The position numbers were made by a program, and so were the translations under genes. A stretch of DNA of 62,000 nucleotides from Owenia fusiformis (Eukaryota > Annelida > Polychaeta > Sabellida > Oweniidae), in assembly GCA_903813345.2 (NCBI GenBank), contig CAIIXF020000007.1:12444714-12506713 (forward strand). The letters are read 5' to 3'. Every line of letters begins with the position of its first letter. Within the stretch, counting starts at the first letter, position 1. This document shows positions 25,501 through 36,400 of the stretch, piece after piece. Below the pieces are notes generated by a model. That model was given only the letters and a program-made list of their open reading frames with translations, did not search any database and was not told where the DNA came from.

Positions 25501-26409
25501 GTAGAGTAAGAATGATGAATACAAAACTAATAGAAAGCAACATAAGTGTTATTGAGATTGTTTGTTTATCAATTGCTGATGGTACAGTATTTGCTTGGGC
25601 TTTAGCTTTTGCCTTCCATTTGGCAGCTTTAATACGACTGGCAATGATCATAACATTCCCAAACATAAGGATTGAAAATGGTAGTAATGATGACAGCACC
25701 ATATCTAGATGGGGCCATATCTTCACGCGGAACAGGACGTGATTGGGGTCTGATATTCTATAACAGGGGTTCTCTTTAAACGGACCTTGGTAGCGAAAAA
25801 GGAATCCATTAATGATGATGAAAATACCAAAGATTGTCAAAATTGCAATGAGAGCATTTCGTTTAGTGCAGATAAATTTAGCTCGGAGAGGGAGACATAC
25901 GTAAATGACCCTTTCAAGAGTCACCGCGACTATTAACCAAGCTGAAACATGTGGAAGATAATAAGCAAAGAATGCGCTTAATTTACAGATTACTACATGC
26001 GTGTCTCTAAAATCTAATGTCCAAACTGCTAAGATCCAGCGTCTCGTAAGATTAAGCCAGAGATTCAACGTGTCCGTTACACTTAATGCAGCTAAATACA
26101 CGCTGGAACTCTTCAGACTCATCTTTGTAAACACAAGCACTATGAATGACAATATATTCAGAACTGTTCCTATTATGATTATAACGGGGGAAAGGTATCG
26201 GGTGATGTCATCTGCAACTTCATAGAGTCGGTCTTGGCTAGCCTCATGGGAGGCTGATTCAGTAGACTTCTTAACCAGTTTAGACAAACATTCCCCTAAT
26301 TTCACAGGATCAGCAATATAAAGAATGAAGCAAAACTGTGAAGGTGCAATACTTTTCGGCCTCGGTGTTAATGTCACATTATTGTTGGGTGTCGTTTTTA
26401 AAGTTCCAT
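25501..26409 (-). CDS. Class A (rhodopsin-family) GPCR, partial
   Basis: Plasma-membrane receptor, probably for a neuropeptide. The exon opens after a TTGTTTCAG acceptor at about 26410 and codes for an extracellular N-terminus with an N-glycosylation site (NNVT), TM1 (VIIIIGTVLNILSFIVLVF), TM2 (LAALSVTDTLNLWLNL, with the conserved LxxxD), TM3 preceded by Cys and ending in LERVIYVCLPL (ERV in place of DRY), TM4, an ECL2 cysteine (NPCYRI), TM5, a Lys/Ala-rich third loop and the start of TM6 at the N gap. The pattern is like lophotrochozoan FMRFamide-type receptors, but no ligand can be assigned. The open frame has no ATG before TM1, so an upstream exon must supply the start. The GPI-type gene upstream on the same strand is separate. 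Confidence 0.88.
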
Positions 26410-26668
26410 CTGAAACAATATGAGAAGTTCCTATTTCATTGGTTTCAGTACATTATAAACACATTAATACCTGAATATCCGAACACCTCTCTCATCTGAA
26501 CATCTCGCTGTTATTGCTTTCTCTCGGTCCTATTTCTTATTCTGCCCCTGGCTTCCATGTTAAAAAACCTTCAAATGTACACCTTCCATACCGAACAAAT
26601 CGGTCTAAGTGGTGTTCGGATTTGACAGGTTTACTGTATTTAATGTTTTATTTTTGTAAATCTCAAAG
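26410..26668. other. Spacer between GPCR exon and mucin-like gene
   Basis: Contains, on the minus strand, AATAAA at 26652-26647, 17 bases after the stop of the mucin-like gene, a good polyadenylation signal. The missing 5' exon of the GPCR could not be found here. Confidence 0.55.
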
Positions 26669-27109
26669 TCACAAAAGCAATACGAATACCACAACAGTAA
26701 CTAAACTACTAAGGAGAAATGTCATACTTTTTGTAGCTGTGGAATTCGCCCATCCAGTGGTTGTCGTTTTATCTGTTGATTCTGTGGATCTTTGATCTGT
26801 TTTTACTGTAGTGTCTGTTGTCTTCCGATCGCTCGATTCAGTGGCATTGGATGATGCTACATCTTCTTCCAGGGTCTCACCGGTGGTTTCATTCTTTGAT
26901 TTAGAAATTGTGGTTTCATTTAGAGAACCATCACCGATGGTAGTTTCATTCGGGGTATCAGTAGCAGTGGTAATTTGTTTAACACTGATGGTTGTACCAT
27001 TGGCAGAAATTTCCAAATCTGGAGCTCCACTGGGATCTATCGCTTCAGGACGAGACATAACCCTTGTAGTCAGCATAACTAGGTCCATGATCAACATCAG
27101 ATATATCAT
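26669..27109 (-). CDS. Small Ser/Thr-rich, GPI-anchor-like secreted protein
   Basis: A 146-residue product. It starts with a hydrophobic leader (MIYLMLIMDLVMLTTRVMS), continues with about 100 residues rich in Thr, Ser, Glu and Lys with several N-glycosylation sites (NGT, NET, NAT, NST), and ends in a 17-residue hydrophobic segment (SLVTVVVFVLLL) directly before the stop. That layout is typical of GPI-anchored mucin-like surface proteins; no cytoplasmic tail follows. The start chosen is an ATG four bases after a TATTTTCAG acceptor at 27114, so a 5' non-coding exon is likely. An AATAAA lies 17 bases past the stop. No homologue is recognised. Confidence 0.6.
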   Translation of the reverse strand: MIYLMLIMDLVMLTTRVMSRPEAIDPSGAPDLEISANGTTISVKQITTATDTPNETTIGDGSLNETTISKSKNETTGETLEEDVASSNATESSDRKTTDTTVKTDQRSTESTDKTTTTGWANSTATKSMTFLLSSLVTVVVFVLLL

Positions 27110-27196
27110 CTTACTGAAAATATGAAACGTTATGAACTTGTTATGAAGTAGAACATGTGTAACATGGAACCTTTTTACCACTAAAATGTACCACAT

Positions 27197-28803
27197 CTAA
27201 GGAGCTGCCCCATGTTTATCCTCTTTATTAGTATGAATGTGTCTACATTAGTATCTGAAAACTTCACATCATGCTGAACATACAACATACGTCTTATTAT
27301 ACTGGGTGCGTGGGTATGTCGTAAAATGTTCATTAAGTAATATATGATGTTCTTACTGTTTTAGCTCGTATCAAACGGACGTCTCTCGTAAACTTATTTA
27401 CGTACAGTGACTTAGATATCATCCCATCACAAGTGGATGATCTGCTTGTGGTCACTATTTTTCATTTTCATGATTGACCTGGTTTTGAGGCTTCGACAGT
27501 GTCCTTGAACATTTGCTTGGAGAGGACTTTGATTTTGGCTATGATGGTTTTCAGAATTTACTTGGTCGGTTATACTTGATTGTTGACACTTGGAGTTTGG
27601 ATTTTGCGTCCAATTGCCGAAATTATTGATTCGATAGAAATTCACTTGACCAGGTTTGGTCTGATGCATTATTGACAGAAGACATGAATAGTATTGTTCA
27701 TACTAGTAGCGATATGTAAAATAATTGTTACAACAAACAGCAAAAATCAATCTTACCTGGCTTGGCTCCTGTCTCGGATAGCTATTTCAAAAGTGGAATA
27801 AATATATTCCAAAATGTTCTAATTTAAAACAACGAATTGTCGCACTAATGATCGTTGTTATCCTAACAAATGGCGAAAGGGTCAGAGTTGATTTCTACAT
27901 ATCGTGTTTTCATGCCATTAAAGCTAGTATTATGATTTTTTATTTCCATTGTTTCACTTTTGCGCCTATCCTTCAACAAAAGGCATATAATGGCAAAGGA
28001 TGATGCAGTTATTTATACAGATGTTTTTGTATTATAATCAGCTATTTAAAATTTCGTGATAAATAGAACAATTAAACCTACGTGAGTACGCAATACAGCG
28101 ATTCACGATTAGAGCTGTATATATTTGCATTATGTTAAAATGGATAAAGACGTATCGATATCTGCTATCCGTATCAAAAATAATCAGTGATACATAACGA
28201 GGTATATACAGTATATTATAAATAACCTAAATAGACAACAATGAGGAACCCCAAAACAATCCAAGGCCATGAGTAATATTTCCCACAAAACAATTAAACA
28301 TTTATCAAACACGCAGTTAATAATCATATTTCTATCTAAGCATATAGTGAAGCATTAGTGCTATGCATAACGTGCCGACTTATAAGGTTTCTAGCAACAA
28401 GTATATTCCAGGAAAAGACTGGCTACAAGCGGAAGATTCTTATTTTCAAATCGGAAACCGCTCCTCTTTTCAAGGACCTAAAACACAATATTTCTTATTT
28501 TTAAATTTAAGATACTCTAAGTAAAAATAGATATAAATGATAGAGCCAGTGCCACGCTATACAATTACGTCTGATTAAGAAAATATCGTATATCTCTGTA
28601 AATACAAATACATTAAACCAAGAATGTAATCCAAATATGACAGTTACCTTTTTCACACACTAAACTGAAGAACTATTGCTAGCAACAAATTAATTTAATG
28701 AGTAAAACGAATTATTTGAAGTATCTCCCCTTCGGCTAGTCATAACATGTCTACTTTGGAAGATATCTTCCTCATAACAATATTCATATTTCAGCGAAAT
28801 AAG
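27197..28803. other. Intergenic, no gene seen
   Basis: No supported exon. An 80-codon minus-strand frame at 27427-27669 is polar (Asn/Gln/Ser-rich) and unrecognised. The region probably holds regulatory DNA for the divergently transcribed genes on either side (mucin-like gene leftwards, matrix locus rightwards), which is inference only. Confidence 0.45.
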
Positions 28804-30935
28804 ATGGATTCCTTTAAGATAGATAAGTTCTTTCACTTATTGATACTTATTTTGGCAGTATCTAAGACGGTGTCAGAATATACATCAAGTAAGTGGCAGT
28901 TATATCTCCATATGTGTTATTTTTAAACGCATATTTACACACATTTTTCATCAGTTAACAGCATGCTTTTTGTGTACTTCCGGTTTTGACATTTACCGTC
29001 ACTATATCATGTTAATGTTTTGATTGTATTTCCATTATTATTGTGTTATTCTTTTCGGATTTTTTGTTGTGCCAGATGTTGTATAACAACGTTTTATTGT
29101 ATTGTGCTATATCTATAGTATTTGAAATTATTGCATAAACGGTATCACTCCTTTTTTCATTGACACTTTCTCCTGTTGCCAATCCTATGGAGGGGTGTAT
29201 ACGTGCAATATTGTTGGGTTATTAAAATGTAGAATAAGTAAGCACAGTATATGTAATAAATTCATGCATAAGGCAGAACACAAATACTGCAAAACTTACA
29301 CCTAGCTATGGCCAAATGCAAGGATATTGTGTTGACATGTATAATTGTGATATTGACAATCGGTGTATGTAGTTTTTATAATACACTGTACGAATGTTTG
29401 ATTGTGACATTGATACACTGTCTCGTTTAATACTTTATCAAAAGATGGCAGCACGTGTTTTTGTAGAAAATGTTAGGGCCAGAATACAAGAATCATTTAA
29501 TTTCTCGATCCATATTTATCAAATATTTCAATTTGTATTAACATAAAACAACCATTGCAATGTAACTACATGATCTTGTTGACATGTGTATTCAATGAGG
29601 ATTTAGGAAACTATTCGATTTAAGAAGCTATTGAGAAAGCCTCTATTGCAAATTGGACTTTAGGACTGTTTTTATATTGTTTTTGCGGTAGTAATAGACC
29701 TGGGAGTATGAATAAAGCTATCTGAAAGAATAAATATGTTTTGGAAAGTTGTGACGTAAACAAACTTGCCCCGCCTTTTTGTTGTTTTGGTTGCTATAGC
29801 AACCACAACTCTGGCCAATCAAACAGAAGACGCTTTAAATTCACAGAATAAAGGTACAAAGGTTTGGGCTACAAACTCTGAAAATTTCATCAAGATTGGT
29901 GCAATATTAAGAAAGTTACAATATCTTTCACCTTATTTATTGGACACCCTGTATCTTTGGTGTCATATTAAACCAAGTGTAATTGTGTACTATTATATTG
30001 ACTTGTGTCATACTCACTGACTGTATAATTGTTTATGTACTAATTGGTATGATACTGCAACATCGATATTATACTACATCATCAGTGCTATATTGCACCA
30101 TAACAACTGCATGTAACACGTTTCAAAAATGTATGTTTATTCTGCATCTATCGTTCCAGAATGTGGCTATGAACCAACCGGCCAGCTGTTCATGTCTGAC
30201 GACCATTCTCCATGTGTTTACCATTGGTGTGCTAAAGGGAAGTATCTTGGAAAGGCTCAATGTGCCCCGGGATCAGCCGTCCCGTATGGTTATATGGGGA
30301 CGAATAATCCGTGCATAATAAATACAAAATACTGTGGATTGAATAGGGGACATTTATTTTACAATTCAGATGTTAAGTATTCGTATAAAGAAAATGGACA
30401 ACCAGTGGTGCATAATCACTTCTCACATTATGGAAGAAATAAGCTTGACTATAAAGATGGAGATTCCTATTCCCAGGGCAATAGTTATTACAAAAGTTCC
30501 GGTTATAGCATAGACGAGCATTACTCAAATGATGAAAAGTCTCCAAAGGTAGACAGTCATTCATTTTCTTACTCAAAAAAAGAATCTTTCAATGAACCAA
30601 TAGCCGACGATTACCCAACATACCCACATCCGGACGCCCATCGACAAGCGGCGCATGCACATTCACACACTCAACAATATGGTCACCACCGGTCAAATGC
30701 TCCGCCTCAAAGTCGCTTTAGCCATTCTGGATATCATCCAACGAAAAGAACAAACATACCCGACCATATTATTCAGCAGGTTGTGGAAAAACTTCTGAGC
30801 GAAAAGAAATCAATGAAACGTGATGACCATTACCATGATAGACATAAGAAGGAACATGACGATGGCTCATATGAGAAGCGAAGATATAGAAAAAAGAGAA
30901 AACCAGTCAAAGGTATAGCATACAAATCAATATAA
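28804..30935 (+). CDS. Six-cysteine chitin-binding-like, His-rich protein 1
   Basis: Exons 28804-28888 and 30160-30912, with an in-frame read-through to a stop at 30935. Exon 1 gives a 28-residue start with a signal peptide (FFHLLILILAVSKTVS). Exon 2 opens with a six-cysteine domain, Cys at residues 30, 47, 52, 63, 80 and 87 (spacing 16-4-10-16-6, with CVYHWCAKG). It resembles the peritrophin-A chitin-binding domain (CBM14) but has a shorter Cys2-Cys3 gap and a longer Cys4-Cys5 gap. The rest is Tyr/Ser/His-rich, ending in a Lys/Arg/His/Asp block. The intron is phase 1. At 30912 an AAAG|GTATAG donor, also phase 1, matches the ends of the next two units, so the read-through tail GIAYKSI may be replaced by downstream exons. 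Expected secreted; the His-rich tail suggests metal binding (inference). Confidence 0.8.
28889..30159 (+). other. Intron 1 of His-rich gene 1
   Basis: Bounded by A|GTAAGT and TTCCAG|A. It contains a fragment (about 29470-29620) similar to the interior of transposon C, a perfect RFX/X-box-like palindrome GTTGCTATAGCAAC at about 29789-29802, and a lone mariner-type terminus GGACACCCTGTAT at about 29941. Confidence 0.6.
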
Positions 30936-31286
30936 AGGCGTGTTGTTTATTAATCCATAATCGTTTTATTACTAAACTGGAATCTCCAATACTTTTAATT
31001 TGATCATATTTTAATTACCAATTTGTAAATTAATGATACATTCTTTAAATTGTTATTACTATTAGCGTCGCATGTCGCGTTGTCACGGCCACGTACGAAA
31101 TTTATTCAAAAACTCATAATATTTATGTACTTCCCTTGCAGTCTCGTTACAGTAAAATCCGCCATTTTGAAAATAAATGAATGCAATTAATTAAACAGAG
31201 ACAAATGATGAATAGAACCTAGAATATATTACCGGATTTGTGAATGTTCGGGTAAAATCGTAGTTTCAAGATTAGGCACTGTTACC
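30936..31286. other. Spacer between His-rich units 1 and 2
   Basis: 350 bp. AATAAA at about 31169 could polyadenylate unit 1. No promoter motif is obvious before the ATG of unit 2 at 31287. Confidence 0.4.
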
Positions 31287-32993
31287 ATGGAAAACATTTG
31301 GATTGCTTGGATGACCGTCTTGATATTTCTAAGTCAAAGACACGCCAAGGCAGGACCTGTCGGATGTGAGTATAACAGTTTTGATCATAGTTAGTTTAAT
31401 ACCAATGTATACAAGGAATAATGATAATTAAATTCAACAGATACTTTCAACGTACCATCCCAATATGTAACTTAATATAGCACATTTTGTGACACGAAGT
31501 GTATATCTTAATAAACTTGATTTACAGCCTGCGGACTCAACCCCCAATTGTTCCTCTCTGACAGTAAAGATCGCTGCAAATACTATTGGTGTGCAGGGGG
31601 TGCTATTGCAGGACCATTCAACTGCGCTCCTGGAACGGGTGTTCCCTATGGACATACATCCAAAGCCAACCCATGTACTATTCCAGTTGATAGATGCAAG
31701 AGCAACAATTATAATAGCGGAGGGTCAGTTTATAAGAGCCCTAGTGTATCCATAACATGGGATGCTGGACACAACCCTAACCATCACTACAATCGACAAA
31801 ATTCAAAGGTCAACTCTCATGTAAAGCATCACTACAATCCACACAATACGAAGATCAAATCTCATGGTGTAAACAACATGCCCAATCCTCATGGTGTAAA
31901 TAACATGCCCGCGGTTACATACTTCAAAAACGACGGAGCTAAATTTTATGAATTCCTACAGTCAAATAAAGGACACTACCCACTGGTGCTGAATCAGTTA
32001 TTCTATAAAGGTCCTCCTCAGTCCAATTTTGGCCATAAGCAGACACATACTCAAGTTAAACCCAAACCTGTCAAATATCACAACAGGCTAGCTCCATCCC
32101 CGTTCAAACACCCGATATCGCCAAACCGACAAAACACCAAACCTAATAACTTCTTACCCAAGGCATATTCTCAGGTCCAGACAAGTGTTAATATTCAGAA
32201 GCCAAAGGCACCTGATATAGGAACAATCATTGGCATTTACAAGGCTGGAAACGATCTGTTTGTCAAGTCGAAAGGAAGGAACAAAGTGAAACGTAAAGTT
32301 AATGATATTGATGAGAAAGATGACAAAGATGACAAATCCCTGCAAATAAAAGCTACTGTCGATAATGTAACGAACGAGGTTAATAAAAAGAAAGATGATA
32401 CAAAAGAAAAACCATTGAACGACCAGCCAGATCAGACACTGAGCGATGGATACCACACTAAAACTAACCTTGATATCATCAATCCTGGCTTTAATTCCTA
32501 CAAACACGACGCACATGCTGCTCACCACGGTCCCATTAACATAGGTCAGCCCCCACCTGGTAACGTTTGGGCTGGGAGAGTCGATTTGGTAAACACGGGC
32601 CAATTTGCCTTGTTGACTACACCAGATCCGAGCAAACTTGCAAAGGTTGTCCTAGTAGATGCCAAACAGGATCCATATGGTTTGAAAGGTCCTACTAAGT
32701 ATGATTTTAGCTACGTAAAGACCAAGACCAAGGAGAAAAAGCACGGATATGACGAAGATTCGTATGAGCATGAACATGAATACAAACCAAAGAGGAAGAA
32801 GAAAAAGAAGCACAGTTACCATGACGATCATGACGATTACGATGATCACCATAAATATAAGCCTAGTTACAAAAAGCAGAAGGGTAAGAATTCAAAAAAG
32901 GAAAAAATATATTTATTCAATGGAAATGTAAAACATGTCTATGTCATGTTTAGTAAACGGATAGACGTTTTAGTTCATAATCTAGAGGCCTAG
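31287..32993 (+). CDS. Six-cysteine chitin-binding-like, His/Lys-rich protein 2
   Basis: Exons 31287-31365 and 31528-32883, with read-through to a stop at 32993 (514 residues). Exon 1 encodes a signal peptide (IAWMTVLIFLSQRHAKA). Cys at 28, 43, 48, 59, 76 and 83 (spacing 14-4-10-16-6, CKYYWCAGG) form the same CBM14-like domain as units 1 and 3. Then come a basic, Asn/His/Pro-rich region with a small repeat (HGVNNMP twice), an acidic-basic block and the motif GQFALLTTPDPSKLAKVV at about 384-401, shared with unit 3. The end is a run of Lys, His and Asp (DEDSYEHEHEYKPKRKKKKK, then HDDHDDYDDHHKYK). A strong phase-1 donor AAGG|GTAAGA closes the exon at 32883; splicing there would drop the 36-residue read-through tail. 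Likely an extracellular matrix protein that binds chitin and metal ions (inference). Confidence 0.85.
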
Positions 32994-33428
32994 TTATACA
33001 TCAAAAATATATTCAATCTGCAAGCTTTTCATTGCATTCATGTTAGACTTGTGACTCGCGAAATTTCAGTCCTGTCTCTGTGCTGCTTTATAACAAATTT
33101 ATTTAATTATTGTTAGAATATCAGAAAATAATGACATAAAATTTTGATAATTGATTTCAGAAGAATCATTATAATTTTATTGGTTTTATGTAATTAAAAA
33201 TTAATGACATTTTCACATGATGATATCATGTGAGTACTATAAAAAATATTACACGCAGCGTTCCAGACACCAGAATCCCTAACTAATTACAAATATTTGT
33301 ATTGTGAAATGAGATTTAATTTCAAACATAATTGGGAAAGTTGAACTATGAGGTTCAATAACACGTTTTGCTCAGAATAAGGAGTTTGCAAAAATATAAG
33401 GACATTGGGAATTCGACATCGTTCTACA
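32994..33428. other. Spacer between His-rich units 2 and 3
   Basis: 435 bp, AT-rich, no exon seen. It would contain the promoter of unit 3 if each unit has its own; no clear TATA box was identified. Confidence 0.4.
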
Positions 33429-36400
33429 ATGGCCTTACTAGCCTTCATGTTGACGTTGAGATATGTCTTGGGATTTGTCGCAGGTGCCCCGATATCAGGT
33501 AAAGTAATATTTAAGTAAAAATTTAACAAACTTGTATCGTATTTCAAATTATCGAGTTCCTATTTTTCACAAATGCCATCCATTAGGATAGTATTCCAGA
33601 TAATTTGGTTAACGTATGTCAGCAACATGAAAGAGGTTGAGTAGCATACTTTTAAGAGAACTTTTACAAGAATATGATCATGAAACATTACCACCCTCAA
33701 GGATTACCATTTTCCTCTCAATTGTTTTTTCAAGTACCTTATTAAAACTATCTTTGGTATACATTTATACTTATTCAAGTACATGATACGAAAAGGAGAA
33801 CTAATTTCTAGAAAACTTGAAGTCTACACGTTTATGTGCAAGTTCTCTTTGCCCGTTTAGTTTCACCCTCTTATTTTCTTAAATGATGCACGTTCTATTC
33901 TATAACTTTTTGGGATTTGAAAGTCAACAGTTTTGCTTTTCTGAAGCTATAGGAATTATTGTATCGTATCGTATTGTATTTTTATTTTTCAGTATGCCTC
34001 CCAGGGTCGAACATATTCCTAGCGGACGTCGATGACAGTTGTATATACTATAGGTGTATAGATGGCGTGATGACTGGCCCTACCTGGTGTAAAGCTGGGA
34101 CAGGAGTTCCACCCAACTTCAGAGATAACAGAAACCCATGCTCTGTGAAGTCACAAGAATGTTCCAAGACAATAACACGCCCTGGATATGTGGGGAAGAA
34201 CAACAGAGAAACACATCATGTCCCAGCATCGTATTACGACTGGACACACACTAAATATTCAATGGCGATAGAAACGTCTATGCCGACGGGTGTCGAATAC
34301 GGCTACCACCCTCAGTATAGTAGTTTCAGAACAACAGATGCAAAGTCTAAGAAGCAACGATTTTCTCAAAACAGGGTATCACAAAAAAACAAGCCTAACG
34401 ACAGCGAAACAGTTGCTTCAAAAGATGGGCATAGCATGCTAAAAGATGAAAACCGGACAAGGTTTAAGAAGCGCCAAAATGAATCACAAGTCTCTTCAAA
34501 GAAACAAATCTCCAAAGGAAAACGAGCAAAGAAAGTGTTATCAAACAGAAAATACAACAGAGATGGGACTAAAAAGGAAGATGTAAGAGTCATCAACATC
34601 GCAAAAGTCATGAAACGATTAGCGAAAGCTTTAAAATATAGGCTATCGAACAAGAGTTATAAAAAATATGTAAAATATCAAAATTTTGCAACAAGAAATT
34701 CAACCAGACACAGAAGAAGAAAGCAAAAGCCAACTAAAGATACTTTAGGGGAAAACGGAAACCAAGCTACGGCTATAAATAAAAAAGATAGAATTAAACA
34801 GAAGACAGAGACCCAGGAATATACCCAAATAAAATCGACAAATGGTAACCATAAGGACCTTATTTCCACATCAAAAAAGCAAAACGATATCTCCTCTCAA
34901 AATTCTAATTCTTCAAAGGACAAGCACCAGATAAACCAGAACCAGAAGGACCAGAAAGGAGAAAAACAAAAGGGATCCCCAAAATTTGATATGAAACATT
35001 TTGTAATGCGAAGATTAGAGAAACTTATTCCAGGTGTTAAAATAAACGAGGAAAGCAAAATAGCTGAAAAACCTGGTCCAAGAAGTAACGTGAAGTTAAA
35101 TGATGGATACGGTGACAAAGTTGAATACTCCTTGCAGAAAAAACACAGCGGATATGACGTAGAGTATGAAGTGAAGGATCGGAGCAACAATTATAAGAGC
35201 AATCCATTGGTCCAAGCTCTACATGGCCATGATACAGGGGGCGTTGTTGCAGGAGGACATGCTGGTCACCAAGTGTACGGGGGTCAAGTTAATCGCGTCC
35301 AGTTAGGCCAATTTGCGTTGCTCACCACTCCAGATCCGAGAAAGCTTGCAAAAGTTGTATATGTCGATTCCCCCGAAGGCAAACAAGGAGATTATGATTT
35401 TACGTTTGTGAAGAAAATTACTAAGAAAAAGGGTTATCACGATGACCATAGCGATGAAGGATACGATGATCACGATGATCATCACGATCATGGTTATAAA
35501 AAGAAAAGATCTTATCATAAACATGATCACGGCTATAAGCATGAAAAGAAGGAGAAAGGTATCCCAAATATAAAGCAGTATTGATATTTTTATTTGTTGC
35601 TTTTTTATACATTTTGCCTGTTTATCTTTCAATTTAATTTTACTGTTTCTTAAAATGATAGGATAGGATATAATGTTGACTGATTGGCAACAATGTAATG
35701 CAAAAATTATTTATATATTTTTTATATATTCTGTTTTCGTAAACATTTTAAGTGCAATTGTTTTCTGTTCTTTTCTACCAATTCTAGAGAATGAAATAAA
35801 ATGTCTTTCCGAACCTTGTTGGAACAAAATAGTATATACAACATATTCTTATACTTCTCAATATTATAGTTATACAAAGGAAATTTGGGTTGATTTAACA
35901 AAAAGTATGGGAAAACTGAGGACAAAACCCCCCAAAATGGGTAAAACTTAAGATAAACCTTCTATTTCATTAACAAGATACTTTTTAAAATCAACCAAAC
36001 TTTCCTTTGTACAATTACAATATTGAGAGATCTAAAAACGTTGTGTTTATGTCGTTTTGTTCCAATGAGGTTCGGATAGATGTTTCATTTCATTCCGAAC
36101 ATATGATACCAAGTACAAACAAAAGAAGTGTCTGGTGTGTTTTTTAAAACAATATAGAGAAAAGTATATATATTTCAAATTATAATGTTATCATCCAAAA
36201 GATGACCATTAAATTGCCGTTGTGTAAAATTTCCAGAATGTTTTGTTGGCTGGTTTAAGAGAAACGCGTGTTCAAAATGTTCACCATATCGATACCACTC
36301 CTTTATTCGCTGATTTGAATCTGAAACATAGGATCAAACTCACTTGAGTTGTCTTAAAATTCCTAAGGATTCATTACTTTATGTACTTCTGTAGAAATCC

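Noticed and set aside
29766-29850. Leader-like sequence PRLFVVLVAIATTTLA ending at a phase-1 GT, a possible alternative first exon for unit 1
   Set aside because: It has no ATG; the only upstream in-frame ATG is followed by TAA. It overlaps the X-box palindrome and transposon-like sequence, so it is probably chance.
32154-32603. Long minus-strand open frames antisense to the His-rich exons (also 34366-35632)
   Set aside because: They are mirror frames of biased Lys/Asp/His coding sequence and translate to Ile/Phe/Val-rich nonsense.
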